A DNA stretch of 40,886 bases from Methanosphaera sp. (GTDB lineage Archaea > Methanobacteriota > Methanobacteria > Methanobacteriales > Methanobacteriaceae): positions 1-40,886 of the forward strand of contig JAFRKG010000185.1 of NCBI GenBank assembly GCA_017431845.1, given 5' to 3'. Below, piece after piece: positions 24,951 through 32,301 of the stretch. Both the position numbers and the translations under genes were made by a program. The notes beneath the pieces were generated by a model. It was not told where the DNA came from and searched no databases. It saw nothing but the letters and a program-made list of their open reading frames with translations. Every line of letters starts with the position of its first letter. Within the stretch, counting starts at the first letter, position 1.

Positions 24951-25345
24951 ATCAAGATGGACCTGTAATTACAAAAGAATTTAAAGACAACAGAAATATT
25001 ATTACATATTTAGATGAAAACGAATTTAAAAAACGAGAACGAGCAATTAAAAAATATCTTATGGGAGCTTACAAATATTGGATTTTTGAAGTAATACCAA
25101 AATTACAAAAAGAAAACAAGATAGATGGCAAATATGAATTAGAACTACCTGTAGATAAGTTATTTAAAAAAGTTTATGGGGAAGTTAAAGTTTTATTTAC
25201 TGTGAAAAATGATGTAGTGATTCTCGAAAATATAGAACCTACCGAAATGTTATTAGATATGCACAAAAGAGATTTGCCATCATACAAAGGTGTTCCATAT
25301 AGGAACGAAAAAGATAAATTTAAAATTGAGTTAATGAAGGAGTGA
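24947..25345 (+). CDS. Conserved early protein, unknown
   Basis: A 132-aa protein overlapping the previous gene by 4 nt (ATGA). It has helical middle parts and a C-terminal block IEPTEMLLDMHKRDLPSYKG then VPYRNEKDKFKIEL. I know this ending from hypothetical proteins beside replication genes in Bacillota phages, but not its function. No catalytic motif is visible. Confidence 0.7.
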   Translation: MNQDGPVITKEFKDNRNIITYLDENEFKKRERAIKKYLMGAYKYWIFEVIPKLQKENKIDGKYELELPVDKLFKKVYGEVKVLFTVKNDVVILENIEPTEMLLDMHKRDLPSYKGVPYRNEKDKFKIELMKE

Positions 25346-25348
25346 ATT

Positions 25349-25525
25349 ATGGAAAAAGAAGAATTATTAAGACAATTAGAATACATAAAAAGTGTATTAG
25401 AAGATTTAAAACAAAATGATGGCGAAAGGTCATTTTATTGCTATCAAAAAAATCAAATTGAGGAAGAATTAAAAGAATTAGAAAAGGGTGGTGATTTAAT
25501 TGAAAGACAAGATCAAAGAGATTAG
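25349..25525 (+). CDS. Small coiled-coil protein
   Basis: A 58-aa helical protein (MEKEELLRQLEYIKSVLEDL) with an SD GGAGTGAATT before ATG 25349. It overlaps the next gene by 26 nt in another frame. The first half shows heptads, which suggests a dimer. Function unknown. Confidence 0.6.
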   Translation: MEKEELLRQLEYIKSVLEDLKQNDGERSFYCYQKNQIEEELKELEKGGDLIERQDQRD

Positions 25526-25721
25526 ATACCAACAACAGATAAACAAACTAGAAAACGAAAACGAAACATTAAAAGCAATTATTAAAGAAGAATTGTATCA
25601 AGAGTTTATGGATTATGTAGATGTAAGGACTAGATGTGAAAAACTTGAAGAAACAAATAAAAGATTAAGAAGCAAGATTAAAGACTATCAATCAAAGACA
25701 TATAAAGGGGGCAAAAAGTAA
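25500..25721 (+). CDS. Coiled-coil protein
   Basis: A 73-aa protein with a TTG start after GGGTGGTGATTTAA. It is almost entirely a coiled coil (INKLENENETLKAIIKEELY and LEETNKRLRSKIKDYQ) with a basic end. Probably a small DNA- or protein-binding dimer; no family recognised. Confidence 0.6.
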   Translation: MKDKIKEIRYQQQINKLENENETLKAIIKEELYQEFMDYVDVRTRCEKLEETNKRLRSKIKDYQSKTYKGGKK

Positions 25722-26023
25722 TGGAAGAATTAAGATTCGGACAAAATCCTATGTTAGAGGCTCAAAAACTAGCTAATGAATCAGTAGATAAGCAAAAGAG
25801 ATATATGCAAATAAAAGAAATTCTTAAAGGTAGAAAAATGACTGCAAAAGAGATAGCGGTAGAAATGTCAGATAGAGGATATATACCTTTTAGTGAAAGA
25901 AATTTTACATCACCAAGATTAACTGAATTATGTCAAAAAGGGGAAGTTGAGCCAATAGGTAAAAAGAAATGTGCCTATACAGGAAAATTAGTAACCGTAT
26001 TTAGATTAAGGGAGGAAAATTGA
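25721..26023 (+). CDS. Winged-helix-like protein
   Basis: A 100-aa protein beginning at the last base of the preceding stop. Residues 30-70 (QIKEILKGRKMTAKEIAVEM, DRGYIPFSERNFTSPRLTEL) form a likely winged-helix DNA-binding unit: two helices, a turn and a recognition helix, followed by a wing with VEPIGKKKCAYTGK. Its place directly before ERF suggests a recombination accessory or regulator (inference). Confidence 0.6.
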   Translation: MEELRFGQNPMLEAQKLANESVDKQKRYMQIKEILKGRKMTAKEIAVEMSDRGYIPFSERNFTSPRLTELCQKGEVEPIGKKKCAYTGKLVTVFRLREEN

Positions 26024-26024
26024 T

Positions 26025-26609
26025 ATGAATATATACGAAAAACTAATGAACGTACAGCAAGAATTAAAAGCTCCTAAAGGAAAATGGAACTCATTTGGTA
26101 AATACAACTATAGAAGTTGCGAAGACATATTGGATGCAGTTAAACCAATATTAAAAAAGAATAAATTAGTATTACAACTTACTGATTTAGTAATACCAGC
26201 AAGTGAAACAAGATTTTATATTAAAGCAACCGCAAGACTTATTGATATTGAGGCAACTGAAAACAATGTAATTGAAAATACAGCATTTGCTAGAGAAGAA
26301 GAAGAAAAGAAAGGTATGGATGGTAGCCAAATTACTGGTACAGCATCCAGTTATGCAAGAAAATATGCTTTAAATGGACTTTTCTTAATAGACGATACAA
26401 AAGATGCTGATACTGATGAATATCATAACCAAAACGAACAAAAGAAACTTGTAACAAAAGCACAAATAAAAAAACTAGGAGAATTAGTTGACGATATACC
26501 TGCTATGCTAAATTACTACAAAGTTGATAAGATTGAGAATTTGAGTTATGAAGATGCTAAAAAGACAATAGAAAGAAAAGAAAATGCTGCTAAGCGAGAA
26601 GATGCGTAA
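26025..26609 (+). CDS. erf: ERF-family single-strand annealing protein
   Basis: A 194-aa ERF-type recombinase that anneals complementary single strands during recombination-dependent replication or circularisation. The hallmark ERF segment is present: [20 protein letters not shown] (residues about 25-45), and later [20 protein letters not shown] with [14 protein letters not shown]. The C-terminal part is a helical linker that may contact SSB. The ATG follows GGGAGGAAAATTGAT. The operon also supplies an SSB and a PD-(D/E)XK nuclease, the usual partners of ERF. Confidence 0.9.
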   Translation: MNIYEKLMNVQQELKAPKGKWNSFGKYNYRSCEDILDAVKPILKKNKLVLQLTDLVIPASETRFYIKATARLIDIEATENNVIENTAFAREEEEKKGMDGSQITGTASSYARKYALNGLFLIDDTKDADTDEYHNQNEQKKLVTKAQIKKLGELVDDIPAMLNYYKVDKIENLSYEDAKKTIERKENAAKREDA

Positions 26610-27130
26610 TGAAAGAAGTTTGGAAAGACATAAAAGGGTATGAAGGTAGATACCAAGTAAGTAATTTAGGTAGAGTTAGGAGTTTGGATTATACATACAA
26701 ACAAAGCCATGGTTATAGAACAAGAGAAGGTAAAATTCTAAAACCTTCTCTAAAACCTAATGGTTATGTAAGAGTATCATTAACAAGAAATAAACAAGTT
26801 ATGATTCATAGATTAGTAGCTGAAACATTTATACCAAATCCTGAAAATAAGCGAACAGTAAATCACAAAGACGGTAATAAAGCAAATAATAGAGTAGAGA
26901 ACCTAGAGTGGAATACACACAAAGAAAATAACAATCATGCAACTAAAAACAACTTAAATAATTGTGCAAAAAAAGTTATTTGTTTAGAAACGAAAGAGAT
27001 ATTTAATTCCACTCATGAAGCTGATAGAAAATTCAAAGGAAACGTTTGGAATTGTTGCAAATATAGAAATAGAACAAGTGGTGGTTATCATTTCATGTTT
27101 TTAGAGGAATATAATGAAAATCTTATCTGA
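26609..27130 (+). CDS. NUMOD4/HNH homing endonuclease
   Basis: A 173-aa homing endonuclease. Residues 3-27 carry the NUMOD4 motif ([20 protein letters not shown]). Residues 65-105 carry HNH_3: [13 protein letters not shown] then [18 protein letters not shown] (His86, Asn98), followed by a NUMOD1-like DNA-reading end. It starts inside the ERF stop (TAATG) and overlaps the next gene by 17 nt. It is a mobile gene placed between ERF and its nuclease, which it seems to have disturbed (see the next gene). It cuts a homing site and spreads by repair. Confidence 0.9.
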   Translation: MKEVWKDIKGYEGRYQVSNLGRVRSLDYTYKQSHGYRTREGKILKPSLKPNGYVRVSLTRNKQVMIHRLVAETFIPNPENKRTVNHKDGNKANNRVENLEWNTHKENNNHATKNNLNNCAKKVICLETKEIFNSTHEADRKFKGNVWNCCKYRNRTSGGYHFMFLEEYNENLI

Positions 27131-27632
27131 AAAACAGGTTCATACAGAAAATTTTGCTGGAACTGTGGATTTGATAACAGGTATAGATGATTTTGAAACA
27201 CCTGAATTAGCTTATAACGAAACTTGGCACACTTATCGACTTAAAGGAAAGATAATTCCTAGTGTAACGAGATTATTAGATGACGGAACATACTTAAATG
27301 TAGACCCTAAAGTATTGGAATCAGCTCAAATGAGAGGAACTTTAATACACAAAGAGATAGAAGACTATCTAAAACATCAAATAAAAGGCTATACAGATGA
27401 GTTTTATGAGTTTTTAGATATTTATACTAACAACAAAGAAAAGTTTGAAGAAAAGGCTATTTTTGATATAAAAACGTATAGTCAAGCATCTCCAAAGAAC
27501 AGAGAAAAATGTTTGAAGCAAGAAAAGATGTATGCTGAAGCAATTAAATACCTAACAGGTGAAGATATAGAACACTTTTATATGATACATCTACCTAGAG
27601 GTAAAAAAGGAAAATTAATAGAATTGGAGTGA
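27114..27632 (+). CDS. PD-(D/E)XK nuclease with relocated active-site hairpin
   Basis: A 172-aa protein. The segments belong to the Cas4/RecB-like phage nuclease family but stand in an unusual order: the beta-hairpin [16 protein letters not shown] (6-21, with Asp19) lies at the N-terminus; next comes the normal N-terminal part ([38 protein letters not shown] at 75-83); last come AIFDIKT (Asp118, Lys120) and the Q-x-x-x-Y helix. In relatives I know, the GTxDLI hairpin directly precedes the DxK strand. All expected catalytic residues are present, so the enzyme may still fold and cut DNA. SD AGAGGAATATA lies in the end of the HNH gene. Confidence 0.75.
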   Translation: MKILSEKQVHTENFAGTVDLITGIDDFETPELAYNETWHTYRLKGKIIPSVTRLLDDGTYLNVDPKVLESAQMRGTLIHKEIEDYLKHQIKGYTDEFYEFLDIYTNNKEKFEEKAIFDIKTYSQASPKNREKCLKQEKMYAEAIKYLTGEDIEHFYMIHLPRGKKGKLIELE

Positions 27633-27636
27633 TTAT

Positions 27637-27831
27637 ATGTTAGATTTTATCTTTGATTACTTTGAAGTAATTTTAGTTATAGTAATGATTATACTTCTTA
27701 TTATAGCAACAAACTATCAATTTAAAGAACAAATAAAATGTGAACAAGATGGTGGAGTAGCAATAGAAAGATTTATGAGTTATCAATGTTTAACTAAAGA
27801 AGATTTGGAAAAGTTGAGAGGAGGAAAATGA
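27637..27831 (+). CDS. Small membrane protein
   Basis: A 64-aa protein with an N-terminal hydrophobic segment (residues 8-26, FEVILVIVMIILLIIATNY) and a cytoplasmic tail including CEQDGGVAIERFMSYQ. ATG follows TTGGAGTGATTAT, and its stop overlaps the SSB start. Function unknown. Confidence 0.65.
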   Translation: MLDFIFDYFEVILVIVMIILLIIATNYQFKEQIKCEQDGGVAIERFMSYQCLTKEDLEKLRGGK

Positions 27832-28247
27832 TGAATCAAGTAGTATTAACAGGAAGATTGACTAAAGATGTTGAATTAAAACACACTCAAAGTGATAAAG
27901 CAGTAGCTAGTTTTACACTAGCAGTTGATAAATACGGAGAAGGAGCTGACTTTATAAATTGTATTGTATGGGGAAAACAAGCAGAAAACCTATGCAAATA
28001 CCAAGAAAAAGGAAGCCAAATAGGATTATCAGGAAGAATATCAACAAGAAGTTATGAGGATGATAAAGGGAATAAAAGAAACATAACTGAAGTTGTAGCT
28101 GATACTATCGAATATTTAGGTACAAAGAAAAAAGATGCACCTGAATATGATGCAGTAAACAACACAAGAAAAGAAGAAACAACACCTTACGATATTAAAG
28201 GTGAAGGCAACGGAATAGAGATTAGTGATTCAGACTTGCCATTCTGA
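27831..28247 (+). CDS. ssb: Single-stranded DNA-binding protein (SSB)
   Basis: A 138-aa SSB, starting MNQVVLTGRLTKD (a second ATG lies 3 nt upstream). The OB fold spans residues 1-105: VASFTLAVDKYGEGADFINC, GKQAENLCKYQEKG, GLSGRISTRSYEDD and the closing TEVVADTIEYLG. The acidic tip DSDLPF at the end is the standard hook for host partner proteins. It coats ssDNA for ERF and replication. A second, tail-less SSB is encoded on the other strand at 34619. Confidence 0.95.
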   Translation: MNQVVLTGRLTKDVELKHTQSDKAVASFTLAVDKYGEGADFINCIVWGKQAENLCKYQEKGSQIGLSGRISTRSYEDDKGNKRNITEVVADTIEYLGTKKKDAPEYDAVNNTRKEETTPYDIKGEGNGIEISDSDLPF

Positions 28248-28259
28248 TAGGTGATAGTT

Positions 28260-28781
28260 ATGGAAGTAACAGGAAAGATAGTAGACCTAGAACTAGATTA
28301 TGCTTTACATAGATCAAAAGTAACTTTACAATTCGACAATCAAAGAGTTATTGCTACTGACGAGTGGACTAAACTATCAAATGCAGAAAAGATAACCATT
28401 ACATTAGAAGAACAAATAGAAAAAAGAGGTACAAATGCAAATTCAGCTTTATGGGTATTGTGTAATAAGATAGCAAATAAGCTAGGAACAACAAAAGAAG
28501 AAATGTATATCATGGAACTAAAAAAATACGGGCAATCATTTTTAGTTCCTCTTGTACCCGGTATAAATCCTAAAGGATATTTTAAATACTATGATTTTAG
28601 AGAAAAAGGCGAAATAAATGGAAAACATTGTAATTGGTATGTAGTTTACAAAGGTTCTAGTGAATATAACAAAGAAGAAATGAGAATATTACTCGAAGGA
28701 GTAAATAGTGATTGTAAAGAACTAGGTTTAGAAACAATAGAAGACTTTAAAATGAAAAAGTTAATAGAGGAGTGGGAGTGA
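28260..28781 (+). CDS. NinB-like recombination protein
   Basis: A 173-aa protein; I prefer the ATG at 28260 because AGGTGAT lies about 5 nt before it (the GTG at 28251 has none). Residues 55-75 carry the hallmark KRGTNANSALWVLCNKIANK, followed by EEMYIMELKKYG, and later VVYKGSSEYNKEEMRILLEG with CKELGLETI. The same pattern marks a family in Bacillota phages usually annotated as NinB-like, which binds ssDNA and recombination intermediates. It lies next to SSB and ERF. Confidence 0.65.
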   Translation: MEVTGKIVDLELDYALHRSKVTLQFDNQRVIATDEWTKLSNAEKITITLEEQIEKRGTNANSALWVLCNKIANKLGTTKEEMYIMELKKYGQSFLVPLVPGINPKGYFKYYDFREKGEINGKHCNWYVVYKGSSEYNKEEMRILLEGVNSDCKELGLETIEDFKMKKLIEEWE

Positions 28782-28984
28782 TGACTGAATCCGATAAAAT
28801 AAAAGAATTAAGTAGGAAAATAAGAGAATTAGAAAAGAAAATAGAAAAACAAAACATAGATTTAATACAAATGCGAAGTGTATATCAAGGAAATGTAGAA
28901 TTACAAGACATAAATATAGACCTAGAAAGAAAGATAGAAAGATTACAAAAAAAAATCAAAAGATTAAAAGGAGAGAGCGAATGA
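28781..28984 (+). CDS. Coiled-coil protein
   Basis: A 67-aa protein starting at ATG 28781 with GGGAGTG just before it, overlapping the previous stop by 1 nt. It is one long Lys/Glu/Ile/Leu coiled coil (ELSRKIRELEKKIEKQNIDL). Probably a dimerising small protein; function unknown. Confidence 0.6.
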   Translation: MTESDKIKELSRKIRELEKKIEKQNIDLIQMRSVYQGNVELQDINIDLERKIERLQKKIKRLKGESE

Positions 28985-29055
28985 TAATAGGAATGATATT
29001 AGGATTAATAGTATATTCTCTTACAATGTTAGTAATAATAGGTTATGAGGAGTGA
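28981..29055 (+). CDS. Tiny membrane peptide A
   Basis: A 24-aa ORF, almost all a hydrophobic helix (GMILGLIVYSLTMLVIIGYE), with SD GGAGAGCG before ATG and a 4-nt overlap with the previous stop. Tiny single-span peptides of this kind are common in phage early operons. Function unknown. Confidence 0.5.
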   Translation: MIIGMILGLIVYSLTMLVIIGYEE

Positions 29056-29059
29056 TTAA

Positions 29060-29131
29060 ATGATAGGTTGGTTATTAATAGTAATATTATTAGCAATAAT
29101 AATGCTCTTTTTAGGGAGTGATAAAGAGTGA
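29060..29131 (+). CDS. Tiny membrane peptide B
   Basis: A 23-aa ORF (MIGWLLIVILLAIIMLFLGS plus DKE) after GAGGAGTGATTAA. Its last codons fall in the first copy of the repeated junction GGAGTGATAAAGAGTGA, which also starts the next gene. Confidence 0.5.
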   Translation: MIGWLLIVILLAIIMLFLGSDKE

Positions 29132-29460
29132 ATATACAAGCAATAGATAAATGGTTAGATAATGAATATGGGGTATCTTATACAAAATTAGAAGAATTAC
29201 ACGACTTTGTAGTAGAACAAGATTTAAAACATAGAGAAGAAAAAGATAAAGAAATAGAAAGACTAAATTATATTATTAATGGAATTGATGAAATACTAAA
29301 AGAACATATTAACGAATGTAGAGTAGAACTTAATATGATTATGAAGAGTGATGATTTAGATTATGTAAATGAGTGTTCAAGAGAGTTTGATGTTATCAGA
29401 AAAAATATAGAGATGATAATAGAAAAAATTGAAGAACTAAAAGGAAGTGATAAAGAGTGA
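29128..29460 (+). CDS. Coiled-coil array protein 1
   Basis: A 110-aa GTG-start protein. The second half carries the family pattern EIERLNYIINGIDEILKEHI and ends IEELKGSDKE. Similar halves recur in the next genes (29673, 29972, 30300, 30612), so this is an array of duplicated small proteins. No enzymatic motif. Function unknown. Confidence 0.6.
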   Translation: MNIQAIDKWLDNEYGVSYTKLEELHDFVVEQDLKHREEKDKEIERLNYIINGIDEILKEHINECRVELNMIMKSDDLDYVNECSREFDVIRKNIEMIIEKIEELKGSDKE

Positions 29461-29666
29461 GAACTTATAGTCTTACATTAAAAGATAAAATATATTTATT
29501 TTTTCAAGAAAATAGCATAAAAAGAATTGCTTATTTATCTCCCAAAGTATATGAACATCAACTTAATTGGTTTAACGAACAGGGAATAAGAATACCAAAA
29601 GACTTTAATAGATATATTTCTAATTATGTAGATAGTTTAATATTTGAATATGATTTAAGGAAGTGA
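29457..29666 (+). CDS. Small array protein 2
   Basis: A 69-aa GTG-start protein overlapping the previous gene by 4 nt. It lacks the coiled-coil half and is Tyr-rich (YLSPKVYEHQLNWFNEQGIR). It is a distinct insert in the array. Function unknown. Confidence 0.55.
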   Translation: MRTYSLTLKDKIYLFFQENSIKRIAYLSPKVYEHQLNWFNEQGIRIPKDFNRYISNYVDSLIFEYDLRK

Positions 29667-29672
29667 TAAAGA

Positions 29673-29975
29673 GTGAATGATTTATTATTTGAATATAAAG
29701 TCAGAACAAAACATAGATTAGGTTTTAAAGAGTTTAGTTTTTATGCAACTACTGATATTGAAGAATTTTTAAATAGAAACAATATTGAATATGTAAGAAA
29801 TGCTACCGATACAGTAGAAAGTAGATTATTCAAAGAAATAGAAAGACTAAATAATATAATAAATGAAATAGAAGCAATAATTTATAATAATCAAATAACA
29901 GGAATAGAAGCACGACTAGAAATACAAGAAAGATTAGATAAATTACAAGAACTCAAAGGAGTTGATAAAGAGTGA
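29673..29975 (+). CDS. Coiled-coil array protein 3
   Basis: A 100-aa GTG-start protein. Residues 1-45 are a small beta-like head (RLGFKEFSFYATTDIEEFL); residues 55-100 are the array coiled coil (EIERLNNIINEIEAIIYNN, ending LQELKGVDKE), which closely matches array protein 1. Evidence of duplication is clear at the C-terminus. Function unknown. Confidence 0.6.
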   Translation: MNDLLFEYKVRTKHRLGFKEFSFYATTDIEEFLNRNNIEYVRNATDTVESRLFKEIERLNNIINEIEAIIYNNQITGIEARLEIQERLDKLQELKGVDKE

Positions 29976-30307
29976 ATATAGGCAAATGGGAAAGGAAACC
30001 ATTAAAAAAAGAACTTAACGATATAATCAAACTTCAAGAAGAAAGAATAAGTGAATTAAATAAAGAAATGATGAAACTAAATGTAGTTATCAGAAACCAA
30101 AAACCTATACGAATAGACACACGAGGTTTAGATTATATGGTTGATTTAGAACAAAAATATTTTGTATTACAAGACATAATAAAAGAAGTAAGAGAAATCA
30201 ACAAATATATTTATAGTAATTTAGAAAATATAGACTATGGAGAAGTAAAATGTAAAATTAATAGAACTTTAGAAATGTTAGATAAAGGAGGTAATAGTAA
30301 TGAGTGA
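29972..30307 (+). CDS. Coiled-coil array protein 4
   Basis: A 111-aa GTG-start protein overlapping the previous one by 4 nt. It is mainly helical (IIKLQEERISELNKEMMKLN), with a middle YMVDLEQKYFVLQDIIKEVR and the end EMLDKGGNSNE. It overlaps the next ATG by 8 nt. Function unknown. Confidence 0.6.
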   Translation: MNIGKWERKPLKKELNDIIKLQEERISELNKEMMKLNVVIRNQKPIRIDTRGLDYMVDLEQKYFVLQDIIKEVREINKYIYSNLENIDYGEVKCKINRTLEMLDKGGNSNE

Positions 30308-30608
30308 TATTTACAAAGAAAAAGAATGGGAAGTTAGAAAAAAAATAGAAGAAACTCCAAATATTCCTAGTGTCTTTGAAAATTATGTCAAAGAGGTGGA
30401 CAAGTTTATAGATTATCAAATAAAAGATGTTATAAAAGAAAGAGATGAAAATTATTTATTAAAACAAAAACTAGAAGCAGTAAAAAACGAAATAAAAAAA
30501 ATAATCAACGAAATAGAAGATAATCCGAGAACAAATGCAGAATTAAGAGATAAATATAACATACAAAAATTAAAAGGTATTTTAGAAATATTAGATAAAG
30601 GAGAATAA
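30300..30608 (+). CDS. Coiled-coil array protein 5
   Basis: A 102-aa protein, ATG after GGAGGTAATAGTA. The C-terminal helix (EIKKIINEIEDNPRTNAELR then KLKGILEILDKGE) belongs to the array family. The N-terminal half is charged and helical. Function unknown. Confidence 0.6.
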   Translation: MSDIYKEKEWEVRKKIEETPNIPSVFENYVKEVDKFIDYQIKDVIKERDENYLLKQKLEAVKNEIKKIINEIEDNPRTNAELRDKYNIQKLKGILEILDKGE

Positions 30609-30611
30609 ATA

Positions 30612-30803
30612 ATGAAAAGGCCTGACTTTATAGATTTTATTTTAAAAGATGTCAATAGTGTCAAATTAAAAGAGTATATAAATACTCTTGAAGATACAAT
30701 CGAAAGAATAGATGAGTTAGTAAATAACGAAAAAATTACAGGTATAGAATCAAAACTAATAATTAAAGATTTATTAAAGGAGATTAACAATGATATTGAT
30801 TGA
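30612..30803 (+). CDS. Coiled-coil array protein 6 (short)
   Basis: A 63-aa protein, ATG after AAAGGAGAATAAATA. It consists of little more than the family motif (DTIERIDELVNNEKITGIES then KDLLKEINND), close to the NNQITGIEARL segment of array protein 3. It may be a shortened copy. Function unknown. Confidence 0.55.
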   Translation: MKRPDFIDFILKDVNSVKLKEYINTLEDTIERIDELVNNEKITGIESKLIIKDLLKEINNDID

Positions 30804-30906
30804 GATTGGAGTAGTTTTAATATTTATAGCTTTGTTGTTAGAAATTATAACTTATTTAATTGATAATGAAGTTAAAAAGAAAAATATAAAAAGGAGAAAA
30901 AAATGA
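30790..30906 (+). CDS. Small membrane protein
   Basis: A 38-aa ORF with SD AAAGGAGATTAAC, a hydrophobic stretch (IEIGVVLIFIALLLEIITYL) and a basic tail KKKNIKRRKK. It overlaps both neighbours by a few bases (ATGA at the 3' end). One membrane span with a cytoplasmic basic tail is likely. Confidence 0.55.
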   Translation: MILIEIGVVLIFIALLLEIITYLIDNEVKKKNIKRRKK

Positions 30907-31115
30907 ACGAATTAACAGAAACTCAAAAAAGAGTTTATTACATAATAAAAGATTTTATAGAGCAAAAAGGTTATAGTCCTTCATTTAGAGAATTAGCAAA
31001 GCTTAATGGTAATAATAGTGTAGCCACAATGCAATTTCATTTAAGAAATCTACGAGATAAAGGATACATAGATTACACAGATAAATTAAGCAGAACGATA
31101 ATTATTTTAAAATAG
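30903..31115 (+). CDS. LexA N-terminal-domain-like HTH protein
   Basis: A 70-aa protein that matches only the DNA-binding domain of LexA: TETQKRVYYIIKDFIEQKGY, SPSFRELAKLNG, VATMQFHLRNLRDKGYI. The peptidase half is absent, so it cannot self-cleave. It may compete at SOS boxes or act as a phage regulator (inference). The ATG overlaps the previous stop. Confidence 0.8.
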   Translation: MNELTETQKRVYYIIKDFIEQKGYSPSFRELAKLNGNNSVATMQFHLRNLRDKGYIDYTDKLSRTIIILK

Positions 31116-31125
31116 GAGAGTGTAT

Positions 31126-31341
31126 ATGTTTGTTGTTGAATATAAGGGGAACGGAGATTATTTAACAAAAAGTTATTGGAAAGGAGTAAAAAATCATACA
31201 ACTATGTTTTTATCAGAAGCACATTTATTTACTCTTTTTGAATTAAAATTAGCATTTAGAACTATTTTACATAATAGAGAAAACTATAAAGTTTATAAAA
31301 TTGATGTAGGAGGTATAAATGACATTAGAAGCGATATATAA
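31126..31341 (+). CDS. Small protein, unknown
   Basis: A 71-aa protein from ATG 31126, SD AGGAGAGTGTAT (the GTG at 31120 lies within the SD spacing). Beta-like start (MFVVEYKGNGDYLTKSYWKG) and a helical middle. It overlaps the next gene by 23 nt. Function unknown. Confidence 0.6.
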   Translation: MFVVEYKGNGDYLTKSYWKGVKNHTTMFLSEAHLFTLFELKLAFRTILHNRENYKVYKIDVGGINDIRSDI

Positions 31342-31768
31342 AGAATTAGAAAAATTAGAAAATGATTTAGAATATTATGAAAATCGTTTAGAATCTTTAA
31401 AATCATTAGTCCTTCCAAAAACTACACAATTTGATAAAGTTATGGTTGATGGTGGTAAACATATAGATAATTTATTCAAATATGTAGAATTAGAGAATAA
31501 GCAGCAGCTAGAAGTAACTATTTTATACATTAAATCCAAGATAAAGGATTTAAACACTCTAAAAGACAAGGAAATAGACCGACTAGCTAAGTTTGGAGAA
31601 ACAACTAAAGCAGTAGTCTTCCTGAGAGAAAAGGACTTTATAATTGATAAAAACGGTAAAAAAAGACATCTCTATTGGCAAGAGATCGCCGACAAAGTCT
31701 ATTGCAGCGAAAAATCAGCTAGAAACTGGTATAATTTAGCAATAGAAGAAAGAAAAAAGGGAATATAA
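31319..31768 (+). CDS. ArpU/RinA-like late transcription regulator
   Basis: A 149-aa protein. An N-terminal coiled coil (LEKLENDLEYYENRLESLKS) is followed by a C-terminal HTH with the pattern LYWQEIADKVYCSEKSARNW and YNLAIEER, as in ArpU-type phage regulators. It is the last gene of the plus-strand early operon, the usual place of the late-gene activator, and is followed by a terminator. The late promoter it acts on is probably in 35252-35881 (inference). Confidence 0.75.
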   Translation: MTLEAIYKELEKLENDLEYYENRLESLKSLVLPKTTQFDKVMVDGGKHIDNLFKYVELENKQQLEVTILYIKSKIKDLNTLKDKEIDRLAKFGETTKAVVFLREKDFIIDKNGKKRHLYWQEIADKVYCSEKSARNWYNLAIEERKKGI

Positions 31769-31778
31769 TCCCTTTTTT
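31753..31778 (+). terminator. Terminator of the plus early operon
   Basis: AAAAGGGA (31755-31762) pairs with TCCCTTTT (31769-31776), with T residues continuing. It overlaps the last codons of the ArpU-like gene and faces the minus-strand operon. Confidence 0.85.
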
Positions 31779-31801
31779 AGTTTAAATCCTTTATTTCAGA
31801 T

Positions 31802-32002
31802 TCAATGTTTTTGTTTTTTTAGTTCTTCGTGAGCCCAACGTAAAAATTCGGCTTTATTCATACCATGTTCTTCTAATGTTTGCATTAATTCTTCATAATC
31901 TTTAGTTAAAATTCTTAAATTAAATTGTTTATATAGTTCTCTATTACGTTTTACATTATATGCTACTTTATTTTTACGAGCATATTCTGATAATCTAGGC
32001 AT
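31802..32002 (-). CDS. Ribbon-helix-helix (Arc/MetJ-like) regulator
   Basis: A 66-aa protein: basic N-terminus (MPRLSEYARKNKVAYNVKRN), a beta strand (YKQFNLRILTKDYEEL) and two helices (MNKAEFLRWAHEELKK). This is the ribbon-helix-helix design, a dimer that reads DNA with the strand. Its promoter (32030-32058) carries an 8+8 palindrome over the -35 region, so autorepression is likely. SD is AAGGAGTGATATAAAA. Confidence 0.8.
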   Translation of the reverse strand: MPRLSEYARKNKVAYNVKRNRELYKQFNLRILTKDYEELMQTLEEHGMNKAEFLRWAHEELKKQKH

Positions 32003-32029
32003 TTTTATATCACTCCTTCTATGGTATAT

Positions 32030-32058
32030 ATTATATAATATGACAACTTAGTTGTCAA
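32030..32058 (-). promoter_or_regulatory. Consensus promoter with overlapping palindromic operator
   Basis: On the minus strand: TTGACA (32058-32053), 17-bp spacer, TATAAT (32035-32030). TGACAACT-T-AGTTGTCA (32041-32057) is a perfect inverted repeat over the -35 and spacer. It probably drives and controls the ribbon-helix-helix gene. Confidence 0.9.
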
Positions 32059-32301
32059 TTATTTATCTAATTTTACTATTTTACTAGTTAATCCTGTTAA
32101 TTCTTGAAGGTATTTTATAAAATGTATAAAGTCTTTAGTTGTCCAATCTTCATATTCGTTTTCGTTATAAGATAAAATATCATGATGTACCCACTCTTTT
32201 TCAGTTACGGGATCTTCCATATATCTTCCTTCTTTTTCTAATTGCCTAATGATAATCTCATCAAATTCATTAATCTCATTTATAAATAATTCTCTTTTCA
32301 T
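32059..32301 (-). CDS. Acidic small protein, unknown
   Basis: An 80-aa acidic protein (ELFINEINEFDEIIIRQLEK and later YEDWTTKDFIHFIKYLQELT). Its ATG overlaps the stop of the next upstream minus gene by 4 nt, and its stop abuts the operator. No family recognised. Confidence 0.65.
   Translation of the reverse strand: MKRELFINEINEFDEIIIRQLEKEGRYMEDPVTEKEWVHHDILSYNENEYEDWTTKDFIHFIKYLQELTGLTSKIVKLDK

Larger units (their letters stand above)
29115..29975 (+). repeat. Four copies of a repeated stop/start junction
   Basis: GGAGTGATAAAGAGTGA or GGAAGTGATAAAGAGTGA occurs at 29115-29131, 29443-29460 and 29659-29676, with a variant (GGAGTTGATAAAGAGTGA) at 29958-29975. Each copy holds the SD, the GTG start of the next gene and the stop of the previous one. 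In copy 3 the stop is the first TGA, so the preceding gene reads another frame. Confidence 0.85.
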
